This document shows, in pieces, positions 33,427 to 42,676 of a stretch of DNA of 64,000 bases. The notes beneath the pieces are model-generated. The model saw nothing but the letters and a program-made list of their open reading frames with translations, was not told the origin of the DNA and searched no databases. The stretch is from Parasitella parasitica. Lineage: Eukaryota; Mucoromycota; Mucoromycetes; Mucorales; Mucoraceae. The stretch is taken from NCBI GenBank assembly GCA_025201805.1, contig MU619293.1:113441-177440 (forward strand). Reading direction: 5' to 3'. The translations under genes were made by a program, and so were the position numbers. The first letter of the stretch is position 1. Every line of letters starts with the position of its first letter.

Positions 33427-33664
33427 CTATACGCCATCATGGTTCATGCAAAATACAGGATGCATAGCGAGCATTAGCGTGTCCGGAGCATCGACTGTAT
33501 AATCTATGTGTGCACAGTGCTCGACTAAGAAATGCAGTTCACATCAAAAATCGTTCAATACCGTTGTTATCACTGATTTCGGCGTAAATGAAACACAGTT
33601 GCAATGCTTTTTTTAGATCTGCTTTGCTGCTGATAAACGGTACTCCTGGATGGGAAATAGCCAT
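33427..33664 (-). CDS. Possible small gene or gene fragment, unrecognised, about 66 aa
   Basis: An open frame from the ATG at 33664 to 33562 reads MAISHPGVPFISSKADLKKA and onward. A GT-AG intron of 37 nt (33525-33561) joins it in frame to 33524-33427, which encodes VEHCAHIDYTVDAPDTLMLA and more, then a stop. Both stretches look coding in composition. The ATG directly follows a good TTTCAG acceptor, so an upstream exon may be missing. GTATAG at the stop could be a donor to a further exon. The 37-nt intron is short for this genome. I do not recognise the family, so it could be a complete small gene, an internal part of a longer one or a remnant. Confidence 0.35.
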
Positions 33665-34027
33665 CTGAAATATAGTAGTCAAAAACACGATCTTTTTTTT
33701 TTTTTAAAAAAAAAAAGAGCTAATGCAATTCGACAATGTCCATGAATGATACGATAGAAATGTCATAATGTCATTCAGAGCCAGTTATAAACATTAGCTC
33801 GATAGTGGAATCAACTCGATTTGAACAAGGCAAAGAAAAAAAAAGGGGGGGGGGTTGGGGGTACAGTTGGCAAATCGCTGTAGGAGAGAGATAATATGTC
33901 GATTTGTTGTTCTATGAATAATCAGGGTGGTGAAACAAGATAAATGAGTGTATACGGGCATAATTTTGATGGAATTGAAAATCGAAATTCAATAGTGTTT
34001 GTCAGATCTTGGTGGTAGCTCGCCGAG

Positions 34028-34035
34028 TATAAATA
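34028..34035 (+). promoter_or_regulatory. TATA box of the RING/LON gene
   Basis: TATAAATA lies 67-74 nt upstream of the ATG at 34102, within a region that otherwise shows a G run (33845-33861) but no other recognisable site. Confidence 0.55.
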
Positions 34036-34101
34036 GAAACTCCATTTTGAATACAAATCAGATCCACACTACTCTTCTCCTCCTCTACTACACAGTTGAA
34101 C

Positions 34102-35499
34102 ATGTCTCTCTTACTTAACTGCTCTGTTTGCCAACACCAATTAGTTGATCCTGTTACATTGTCCTGCGGCTTTACTGTCTGCTTGACCTGTCTGCCATCG
34201 CAAGAAGAATTTCAAAGGTCAACATTTGTCTGTCCAGTCCAGCAGTGCAACAAGGAATCTCATTTATTCGGACCCAACCTGTACTTGGACAGCTGCATCA
34301 GCCAAATCATCAAGCTGAAGCAGTCTGATGATAAGCAAGTAGCAGAGTCGCTGCAATGCTCCATTGGCAATCACTTGCTACAGCACCCAATTACTTCGCA
34401 TTGTGGACACAGCTTCTGTAAATTGTGTGTTCTGCAATACAAGATTTCTAGTGACTCATGTAAAAAGTGTCAGAAACGCTTACCCAGCTACCAATTCATC
34501 CAACAGCAACCCCCTAATTTCATACTACAGCAAGTCTTGTCTGCTTACAATCAGCAATACACACCTCCGTCAGATAACGTCTCTGCAGCAAACCACATTA
34601 GCAACATGTCAATCTCTTTCAATCCGCTGTCATCCACCGCCTCATATCAATCCATCCCTATTTTTCTCACCGAGTTTCCAGTACTGCCTTCTCAGAAATT
34701 GCGCATTCCAATCTACACTGAGCTTCATCGCACCTTCTTTGTCAACTCTTTATTGATTTGCAAAGAATATCAATCGCTTTGCTTTGGTATCATGGCTAAA
34801 AACAAGGCAAATCACAAGGGCCATTATGGTACCATGGTGAAAATCAATGCCGTCGAACAGAGAAGCAACGATCTGGTTGTTGATGTTATTGGTCTTGATC
34901 GCTTCCAAGTGACCAGTGTGCTGAAGGAAACTGACGATTATCTCAAAGTTGATCTTGAAATGAAATTTGAAAGTGTGCAAGACCTGGGGCCCGTTTCAAC
35001 AAGGCATTGGATCGACCATCGACAAGAAGTACTGGAGAAGCAACTAACAAAGCTGAGCCCGCCTTTATCTCCAGATGGCTCTATGGAAGATGTTGCAGTT
35101 TCAAACGTAACGCTACCCAAATCACCTCCTGCTGAGCCTTTCATTTTCACTCCAGCAACAAAATTATCCAGCAGGGTCCATGATTTTGTTAGCGATTTGG
35201 CCCATAGCGCTCCTTCTACTTCATTCTGCAGTGCCATTGAAGGTCTTTTGGGTCCCGTCTGGCTTGAATCTGTTCAAGGTCTCCATGGCTCCTTGCCTGC
35301 TGCTGACAACGCTGTTGCCATGTGCTGGTGGGCTGGAGTTGTATTTCCTGTTAGTAACGCGGATAGATATCACTTGTTGGAAACTGGTACTCTGGAGAAT
35401 CGCCTTAAGATTGTTTTGTCTTGGATTGATGATCTCAAATCTCAATGGGGCAACTGTCGAAAAACTGCCATGAATTCTGCTGCCAAAGTTGGCAAATAA
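34102..35499 (+). CDS. RING-finger and Lon-N-domain protein (LONRF-like), 465 aa, intronless
   Basis: Two Cys-rich modules start the protein: a first degenerate RING (CSVCQHQLVDPVTLSCGFTVC) and a second canonical C3HC4 RING (CSIGNHLLQHPITSHCGHSFC ... CKKC). After a linker, residues about 190-460 match the ATP-dependent-protease La (LON) substrate-binding domain found in LONRF1-3 and fungal relatives: IPIFLTEFPVLPSQKLRIPIY, a hydrophobic core, then GTMVKINAVEQRSNDLVVDV. The protein is likely an E3 ubiquitin ligase that recognises misfolded or oxidised substrates in the cytosol. The ATG at 34102 is preferred over the upstream TTG. There is no protease ATPase or Ser-Lys dyad, as in all LONRFs. 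Confidence 0.88.
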   Translation: MSLLLNCSVCQHQLVDPVTLSCGFTVCLTCLPSQEEFQRSTFVCPVQQCNKESHLFGPNLYLDSCISQIIKLKQSDDKQVAESLQCSIGNHLLQHPITSHCGHSFCKLCVLQYKISSDSCKKCQKRLPSYQFIQQQPPNFILQQVLSAYNQQYTPPSDNVSAANHISNMSISFNPLSSTASYQSIPIFLTEFPVLPSQKLRIPIYTELHRTFFVNSLLICKEYQSLCFGIMAKNKANHKGHYGTMVKINAVEQRSNDLVVDVIGLDRFQVTSVLKETDDYLKVDLEMKFESVQDLGPVSTRHWIDHRQEVLEKQLTKLSPPLSPDGSMEDVAVSNVTLPKSPPAEPFIFTPATKLSSRVHDFVSDLAHSAPSTSFCSAIEGLLGPVWLESVQGLHGSLPAADNAVAMCWWAGVVFPVSNADRYHLLETGTLENRLKIVLSWIDDLKSQWGNCRKTAMNSAAKVGK

Positions 35500-36458
35500 A
35501 GCAGAATCACCTCTTATACCTGTTTATACACTCTAATCCATATGAAATCAATGGTCTACTACTGATTTTTTTTCATTTTCTTTATTCCCTTTCCTCTCCC
35601 TCACTTCCCCCCCCCCTCGTCATGCCTCGCTTTCTTACATATACCTCTATGTTTATACATATTTCTGCAATAAAAAGCATTTAACGAACATTTCGAGTAA
35701 GGGATAATATACATTATAACATACAGATCGAATATTCTCTGAAAAAAGGATCGAAACATCTATATTGTTCTATTTCGTTCTTGCTTCTTTATTTCAGGGA
35801 TCACTGATTTCACATAAAATCACGATCTTGAGACGTTTATTTTTCTCCGATATTCTCTCTATCGGCTGCCTTGATTCTCGATCTCACATCCTATTCGATC
35901 TAGCGCTTTCTCTTCAACGTTGATTTTCAAATAGATTCATCTGAAGACTTTTTGGCATGATTTATTGAAAATCAACGGACTTTAACATTTACTTTCCGGA
36001 TTGAAGGTTTTCCTCACATATGCAAGTTTGTTGATGCGGCATTGTAATTTATGGGTCGATTAATCAACAGACATTACCCTGTATAACGGTACATGGTCAG
36101 CATGCCTATTGTTTTCTTTAGATATTCACTAATCAAAATTCGAGAATCAATTGCAGCTGTATTCACACTTTGGTGGTATGCTCCTCTTTTCATTTAGGAG
36201 CAAGACATATAAGCCCAATAAATAACTCTTAACTGTCTCAACATAATTTCACAGCCGAGATGCTGAAGAGTATGGAACAAAAGAAAGTTTTTATGTAGCT
36301 TCAAGCTATTATTGGCTTACAAGCAAAATATTATTGTAGTAATATAATATCGAGTAGGATAGAAACAGATGAGATAAAGAAAAATACTTGATAGACGACA
36401 TTCTTTTATTCGTGAATAACAACACCGTAGATTCGTTAGATGATTCTTGATGACAGAT
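35500..36458. other. Intergenic region, no gene seen
   Basis: About 960 nt, AT-rich, after the RING/LON gene (T- and C-rich runs near 35569-35620). A minus open frame at 36317-36574 is discarded because a different frame through the same DNA is better explained as an exon (see 36459-36876). Confidence 0.5.
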
Positions 36459-36876
36459 TTAATCGTTGTCAGAATAACCAATCGTTGTATCGAAAGTTGA
36501 CTTGACACATGCAATCGTATGATCAAGCGTATAATCTGGTTGCCTTTTATTAAACTATGTGATCTTACAAACAATAATGAAATTGATGTGTCAAATCAAC
36601 GAATTTGGATACACTTTGGGGTTTAATTTTCTGCACCCTCGATATTTGCCTAGATTGCCACGGCGATATCCCTTGATTGTAGCTGAAATGAGCAATACTG
36701 GATTGCTCTAGAGCTATTCTTATGGTACCATTAAAAATTTCTTTGTATGACATAGAAATGGCATCGTTGTATCCATATTCCTGAATGTTCCACCCAATAA
36801 AACGATGAGGATTTTTGATTTGAATTAAGCGTGTGCATGTCTCAGTTAGATTTTTTCTTCCCTTACCCCAAACTGC
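36459..36876 (-). CDS. Unrecognised spliced open frame antisense to the kinase leader
   Basis: A minus-strand frame is open from 36876 (just after a stop) to a donor GTATCC at 36612. A 58-nt GT-AG intron (36555-36612, CATAG acceptor) joins it in phase 0 to 36554-36459 and a stop. The encoded sequence looks protein-like, for example PHRFIGWNIQEYGYNDAISM, EQSSIAHFSYNQGISPW and, after the junction, TLDHTIACVKSTFDTTIGYS. The first in-frame ATG is at 36753, giving only 78 aa, while the conserved-looking text begins before it, so the true start may be on another exon or missing. It lies 11 nt from the ATG of the plus-strand kinase gene. The family is not recognised. It may be a small gene, or a remnant truncated by the kinase gene. 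Confidence 0.4.
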
Positions 36877-36886
36877 TCAACTTACT

Positions 36887-39749
36887 ATGACCCTACGCAC
36901 CAACGACACAGAATCAAATCATGTCAGCAAGTTTTGGGCAAAGACTAACTTGGAAGATGCAATCACAGAGGATGACTCTTCGGACAGCATTGTACTGGGA
37001 AAGAAAGGTCGTTCAACGATAATGCTGTCAGCAGAAGAAGAAGAAGAAGGAGGTGAGTATTGTATCTGCCAATTTGTCAACTATATTTTTTGATGCCAAT
37101 TATGTGGTGCTAGATGACATTTCCAAAGTTGTACCCGCCAGCTACGAATATACCATTCAAGACCCATCATCTTCTTCAAGTGAAAACGAACAACCGACTA
37201 AAAAAAGCCATAAGAATAGTGATGTTAGTCTCTTCAACCCTTCTGTTAACGAAACCAACAGCTCGACCAAAAGATACCAAACGAAAATGCTATTGGCTTC
37301 TCTTATTGAACGCTTTTGTTGCTCTTACGGAGATACGCCTGATGCAAATCGAAGAGTGTTTTTTCTCATATGTCAAACCCTGCGCTCCCTGGGGATCATC
37401 GACGCCGAGTTTGTGGATGAGATGACAAGCGTAAGGTCTGCTTTTCAACAAGCGTTCCATAAACTATTTTACACGGCTGTCCAAACCGTCAGAAATCAAA
37501 ACTTGGTCCATTTTGACACTAGTTTGCCGGTAAAGCTGATCAAAACTACACCTCTTGGAGATCCACCCTTACTCTCGCCAAACAGCTCCAATACAGAGCC
37601 TTCGTCGCCCACTTTATCGTCATCGTCATCGTCACCGCCATCCACTCGTTTTAATCCACGGCAACCTAAAAACGACTACTTTTCTCACTCATCTTCCTCT
37701 GGACGCCAACCTTCGTTTGGTGACAATATACTCGGTCACTCGGCTAAAATGAGCAATTCTGTCACAACAGCTACCAGCTTCCGCTCCTTCATGTCCAATA
37801 CCACCAGCAGTATTCGCAGCAATGACGATTTCTTTGGCAACCTCAGTGTGCAAAACTCTCGCTACAACAACGATTTTGTGGAAATCAGCCTACTAGGCAA
37901 AGGGGGCTTTGCAAGCGCTTTTCGCGCTCGCAACAAACTGGACGACATTGATTACGCCGTTAAAAAGATTCGGTTGGGAAACGATATTGAAGAAAGTGAT
38001 CACAAGAATGAAAACCCCTATGAGAAAATATTTAGAGAGATCAAGAATCTCGCACGATTAGAACACCAGAATGTCATTCGGTATTATTCATCTTGGCTAG
38101 AATTCGACGATTCTGCCAACTGTGAATCAGTGGCCACTGATGGTTCTGATTGGGAAGAAGACACTTCGAGACCTTACATGGGTCGAGGCTCGTTATCTAA
38201 CGAAAGCAGCGCCAGCATATTTCAAAGCAGAGATCCCACATTCAGCGAGCCAGGCGCTGGTTTGTTTGGTCGTAATGACGATAGCGGCATATCTTATATA
38301 CAATTTGGAGAAGGATCAACTAGTGATTTTGGTGGAGCAGAGTCTAATAGCTCTTGGTCGAATATGGCCAAATCCCAATCATACTCAAAACCACAGCAGC
38401 AATTGCCCAAATCTAAAACAAAGACAAGTGGCTGGACTCTATTTATTCAAATGCAACTATGTCCAAGTAAGGTTTTTTGTTTGTTACACACATTATGCGT
38501 TTTGTAAACACGCTAAAACTCTACTAGCTACTTTGCATGATTACATTAGATTCCGTAACAAGCAATATTCAGAACGAGCAGACGTAAGCATCGTGGACAC
38601 TCGAAGAAATATCGAGATATTTGCTCAAATCTTGGAAGGAGCCGCGTATATCCACGACCAAGGGCTGATCCATCGAGATTTGAAGCCTAGCAACATTTTT
38701 CTCAGTATGCCAAACACGTCTGCGTACGTCAACAACAGCGATGGAACAAGAAGGAGAAGAAGAACCAGCAGTGCTGGCGCATGTATGGAGTCTTCATCCA
38801 CCACTGCCAGTTCGTCCTCGTTTCATAGTACGTTGCCTAGCGACAGCAATATCAACATGTGGGAAGAATGCTGGGTGCCCAAGATTGGTGATTTTGGCCT
38901 AGCTGCTGAGGCAATGGACGAAGCCACAGGAGATACAGTGCTTGTACCTACCCCCATGTCGTCCACGCCTCCTAGTCCAAAGATAGGGCCCTGTTCGGAT
39001 ACTAGTAGCTGCAATAACAATGTTGACCAGCACTTGAGACAGCGACCAAAGAGACCGAAACCTAAGCGTACTCGGACTGTGGGTGTTGGTACCCGTACTG
39101 TAAGTATCGTAGTGATGTGTGGGGTATGACGCGCTTCGACTAATTCGTGGCAAACGTATAGTATGCTTCACCAGAGCAATTAGCTATTCCAGCACAGGCA
39201 TATGATGAAAAAGTAGATATATACTCGCTGGGGATTATTTTATTCGAGCTATTTCAGCCATTCACCACAGGCATGGAGAGAGCTGATTCAATAGACAAAC
39301 TAAAGCGCGGTTTATTTCCCAGCGGATTCTTGGAAATGCATCCAAAAATTTCTGCTCTGATACTTTGGATGATGGACCATAAGCCTGACCATCGACCTAA
39401 AGCGCATCAGCTGCTGGAATTCGAGCTCTTTTCTCACCCTAATGTCCAGGATGATGGAGATATATGTTTGACACTGCAAACGCAGCTGCAATCGAAAATC
39501 AACCAATTGGAGCGTAAAAACAATGAAATCAAAGAACTAAAGCAAAAGGTAATTCAGGTCGAACAAGAAAAGACACAGGCATTGCATGAAATGCAGCAAA
39601 AATTGCAGGAAATGCAATTGAAGCTGGACCGATATCAAGAGCCTCAGAATGCCATGAAGAAATGTTCCATCTTGAGCCCTACTCCTTCGTTTTTGAAAAA
39701 GAAAAAGGAAGTGAGGTGGTCGTCCATTGATTCGTATGATAAGATATGA
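36887..39749 (+). CDS. HRI-like eIF2-alpha kinase, 892 aa, 4 exons
   Basis: The exons are 36887-37052, 37114-38466, 38528-39099 and 39162-39749 (introns of 61-62 nt). The kinase domain has the Gly loop GKGGFASAF (G317), AVKK with Lys339, FREIKNLARLEHQNVIRYYSSWLE, then HRDLKPSNIFL (Asp557), IGDFGLA (Asp628) and YASPEQ. The RYYSSWLE motif and the long inserts are characteristic of the eIF2-alpha kinases HRI/PERK/Gcn2. There is no RWD or HisRS-like domain (excluding Gcn2) and no signal peptide or TM (excluding PERK), leaving HRI, as in S. pombe Hri1/Hri2. Unusual is a Ser/Arg-rich insert of about 50 extra residues between HRD and DFG, in addition to the usual acidic insert in the N-lobe. A C-terminal coiled coil (about 790-850) follows the catalytic domain. 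It should phosphorylate eIF2-alpha under stress to repress translation. Confidence 0.9.
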
Positions 39750-39834
39750 GCTGATTTTTTTTTTTTTTTTTTTTTTGCAAGTTTGTCGTACGATTATTTT
39801 TGTAAATACATATAATTTTTATTAGTATTATTGA

Positions 39835-42576
39835 TCAACTGTTATTATTAATATTAGTAGCATGTGTGTTGCCGTTGTTGCTATTAGCATTATTACTATT
39901 TTGAAAGGATATAGACGATGAAAATTTACCAAAGGCTTCCAAAAACGCCTTTTTCTTTTTTTTCTCTTTGCCATGCTGAGAAGGACTGGATGATCTTCTA
40001 GGGCTACTAGATGTGTTCAAGTCCAGTTCCGATGTGGGGTAGGATCTCTGTTGGTGTGGGGTAGCAGGTGGGCTATATGCATTTCGAGTAGGAGAGTACA
40101 TTCCACCCATTGTCGATGATCTTTGTGGTTGCTGTGGAGAATAGGTGGGCTGAGATATTGACTGGTTGTTGGCTAAAGAGGGGTTTCTTGATCTGAATGC
40201 TTGTAAAGTGGGCGATGCTGTATTGCTTGCAAAATTATCAAAAGTGGATAGCCCGGCAGACGACGATGCAGCCGTCGTTACAGTCGGGTTCTCAGTAGTT
40301 GAATTGGTATTGTTGTTATTGTTGTTTAAACTCGAAGCTGATAATGACGCTGTGGGTGAGATGGCACCTGGCGGATCCATTAAATTGTTTGCAGCCACTA
40401 CAGCAGGTGTCGAAACAGCCCGCGATCTAATTAAATTGATATCATTCACACTCTGTTGCCGTTGCTGCTGTTGCTTTTGCTGCTGTTGCTGCTGCTGCTG
40501 TTGCTGCTGTTGCTGCTGTTGCTGTTGGATCATTTTCTTTGCTGCAATCATCATTTTCAGCGCACGTATCTGTAAGCTCGTCTGATGCGACAGCGCTGCT
40601 GTTTCAAAAATCAAAGGGGCAGTCGACATATTGAGCATTTGGTGGAGTGCATGCGTAGCCAACTCTCGAAGACGTGGAATATCATACATGTCTGATAGCA
40701 GCAGGAGTTGCGACAGTATATGAGGCTGGTACTGCTGTGCTGTTAGCAGATTGTCCGTATATATATACTGCAACAAGGCAATGACAACTGCGTGCGGGTA
40801 TGGGAATGACATGTAATGACTCTTGATCAATGTGATTTCATTCTCTTGCTCGACAAGCTCCTTTTTCTCTTTATTATTGATTCCCGCCCCTTCTTTTCTT
40901 CCACCATTGTCATCATCCTCTTGCTGGTCCCCTTGTTCTTCATCACTTTCTAGATCAGCGCTGTCTTCATGAACAGGTGGTGCAACAGATAAAGATGATG
41001 TAGAAGCCACCGCCTCCTTTTTTTCATCATTTGCTTCTTTACAGTCAGTCGTCTCCTCCACCTTCTCCTCCTCCTCTTCTTGTTGTTGTTTTTCTTCGAC
41101 TGCTTCCTGCTCCTGCTGCTGCTGCTGCTCATTGAGGGATGAGTGTTTAGAAGTCGACCGATGCACAACTTGGTGGTTGCCCTTCATTAAATTGCTAAAA
41201 TAAGGCCATCGCTGGCACAGCACGGCCGAATTGACGGGGATGCTTTGATTATCTTGAGTGATGATGTGGAAGTCAGACACGGCAGGTTCATTCAAAAGTC
41301 GAAGCCCCATCTCCTGAGCCAATGAAGAGCAGGTTGCTTCAGGTAGCGCATACACCCCAAACGCTTCCAAATCCACCATGGCAACATGGTCAAAATTGAC
41401 TTGTCGATGATTATAGTCGTCTAATAAATTTCTATTCGAGTTACCAAACACGAGGAACCGGTTTGAACTTTGGTGGAGGACGCCACGGTTCCACGATCCT
41501 GTGTTGAATACGGTGCCAGTCTCGATACGCGACCAAGTGAGTTTGCTGAGATCAAGCGCCCAAACAGTGTAAGATTGGGCCTGAGGCGATAAATAAGTGC
41601 CTGCTAGAATCAGATGATTACCGAGGGTGTGACCTGTGGGGAATCGCAGCCCAGGGGGCATAATAGAACCATTCATGTAATGCGAGCAATCATCTACAGC
41701 AGTTGTTTGTGGTGGTGGTGCTGTGCTGTTTGTAAAGATAACTTGCAACTCTCGCTTTACGTCAGCAAAGTTGTAGTTGGTGTAGAGGTAGATAGGGCTG
41801 GATTCGTCACCTACAGACTGCAGCGTATTAGGACTGAATTGTCGCAAGGACGTTGCACGCACGTCATCTAATTCATTGTTGTTGTTGCTGCTGTTATGCT
41901 GTTCATCTGTCATTTCATCAGGCTGCTGCTGCTGCTGTATGATTGATGTTGAAGGTGGAAATCGGGTGCCAGGTGGTGCAGTAACAGCAACAGATCTGTA
42001 GGCGCCAACATGTTTCTCGAATGTCTTCACTTGCTCCCATTCCCATGTCTTTAAGTTCAAGACGTTCATTTCATCCAGATAGTTGTTTTCTAAATCTTGG
42101 CCACCGACTACCAAGAGCCTATCATCTGCTACGGACGACAGATGTGCATATCTTGCTTGTGGGCAGTACAGAGAAGGTTGGATGTTTTGACTCCTCCAGC
42201 ACATGGTATCAATATCGAGTACAGATACATCGTCAAGCACGCATAATCCCTCGCTTGCTATTTTAGAATATCCCATACCGCCAAATATAATCAATTGGTT
42301 GTTGTAAACACTGCTAGAATGAAAATATCGTGCTTTTGGCGGGCTATCTGAATCTGGTGGAGGTATATGCCGAGTCCAGCAAAATGTGTTCAAATCAAGT
42401 ATATATAGATAGTTTGTCATTTTTCGAGATGTCGCTAGTCGTCCTGCAAATACATAAACTTTGTCATCGATAACGTTGATTGACGCACCCACCAACGCAG
42501 GTGGGACTTCATCCACAGTAACATGGATTTGAGTAATGATACCCGAGATGGATTGCATTTGTATATTCGAAGGCAT
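39835..42576 (-). CDS. Kelch-repeat/BTB protein, Ral2/Mds3-like, 913 aa, intronless
   Basis: The N-terminal ~400 residues are kelch repeats forming a propeller: ALVGASINVIDDKVYVFAGR, KARYFHSSSVYNNQLIIFGG, then LCVLDDVSVLDIDTMCWRS, ARYAHLSSVADDRLLVVGGQ and HVGAYRSVAV, the pattern of S. pombe Ral2 and yeast Mds3/Pmd1. A BTB-like region follows (VSDFHIITQDNQSIPVNSAV), split by a long acidic Glu/Gln/Asp insert (about 485-590) before it resumes at FPYPHAVVIALLQYIYTDNL. After that come a CAG-type poly-Gln run (40458-40530) and a Ser/Asn-rich tail ending in Asn repeats. Ral2 acts upstream of Ras1 in fission yeast morphogenesis and mating; Mds3 acts in pH and TOR signalling. It is convergent with the kinase gene, 85 nt apart. 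Confidence 0.87.
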   Translation of the reverse strand: MPSNIQMQSISGIITQIHVTVDEVPPALVGASINVIDDKVYVFAGRLATSRKMTNYLYILDLNTFCWTRHIPPPDSDSPPKARYFHSSSVYNNQLIIFGGMGYSKIASEGLCVLDDVSVLDIDTMCWRSQNIQPSLYCPQARYAHLSSVADDRLLVVGGQDLENNYLDEMNVLNLKTWEWEQVKTFEKHVGAYRSVAVTAPPGTRFPPSTSIIQQQQQPDEMTDEQHNSSNNNNELDDVRATSLRQFSPNTLQSVGDESSPIYLYTNYNFADVKRELQVIFTNSTAPPPQTTAVDDCSHYMNGSIMPPGLRFPTGHTLGNHLILAGTYLSPQAQSYTVWALDLSKLTWSRIETGTVFNTGSWNRGVLHQSSNRFLVFGNSNRNLLDDYNHRQVNFDHVAMVDLEAFGVYALPEATCSSLAQEMGLRLLNEPAVSDFHIITQDNQSIPVNSAVLCQRWPYFSNLMKGNHQVVHRSTSKHSSLNEQQQQQEQEAVEEKQQQEEEEEKVEETTDCKEANDEKKEAVASTSSLSVAPPVHEDSADLESDEEQGDQQEDDDNGGRKEGAGINNKEKKELVEQENEITLIKSHYMSFPYPHAVVIALLQYIYTDNLLTAQQYQPHILSQLLLLSDMYDIPRLRELATHALHQMLNMSTAPLIFETAALSHQTSLQIRALKMMIAAKKMIQQQQQQQQQQQQQQQQQKQQQQRQQSVNDINLIRSRAVSTPAVVAANNLMDPPGAISPTASLSASSLNNNNNNTNSTTENPTVTTAASSSAGLSTFDNFASNTASPTLQAFRSRNPSLANNQSISQPTYSPQQPQRSSTMGGMYSPTRNAYSPPATPHQQRSYPTSELDLNTSSSPRRSSSPSQHGKEKKKKKAFLEAFGKFSSSISFQNSNNANSNNGNTHATNINNNS
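40458..40530. repeat. CAG/CTG trinucleotide repeat encoding poly-Gln
   Basis: About 24 TGC/TTG-type triplets (plus strand) give a glutamine run in the kelch-BTB protein. Such tracts vary in length between strains. Confidence 0.85.
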
Positions 42577-42636
42577 CTTTTTTCTTTGTGGTTGTAGTTG
42601 TTATGGTTGATATTAGTTGCTGCTTTGATTATTAGT

Positions 42637-42676
<40 letters not shown>

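Noticed and set aside
40166-40585. Plus-strand Cys-rich frame (poly-Cys)
   Set aside because: Reverse reading of the CAG poly-Gln tract in the kelch-BTB gene; an artefact of the repeat.
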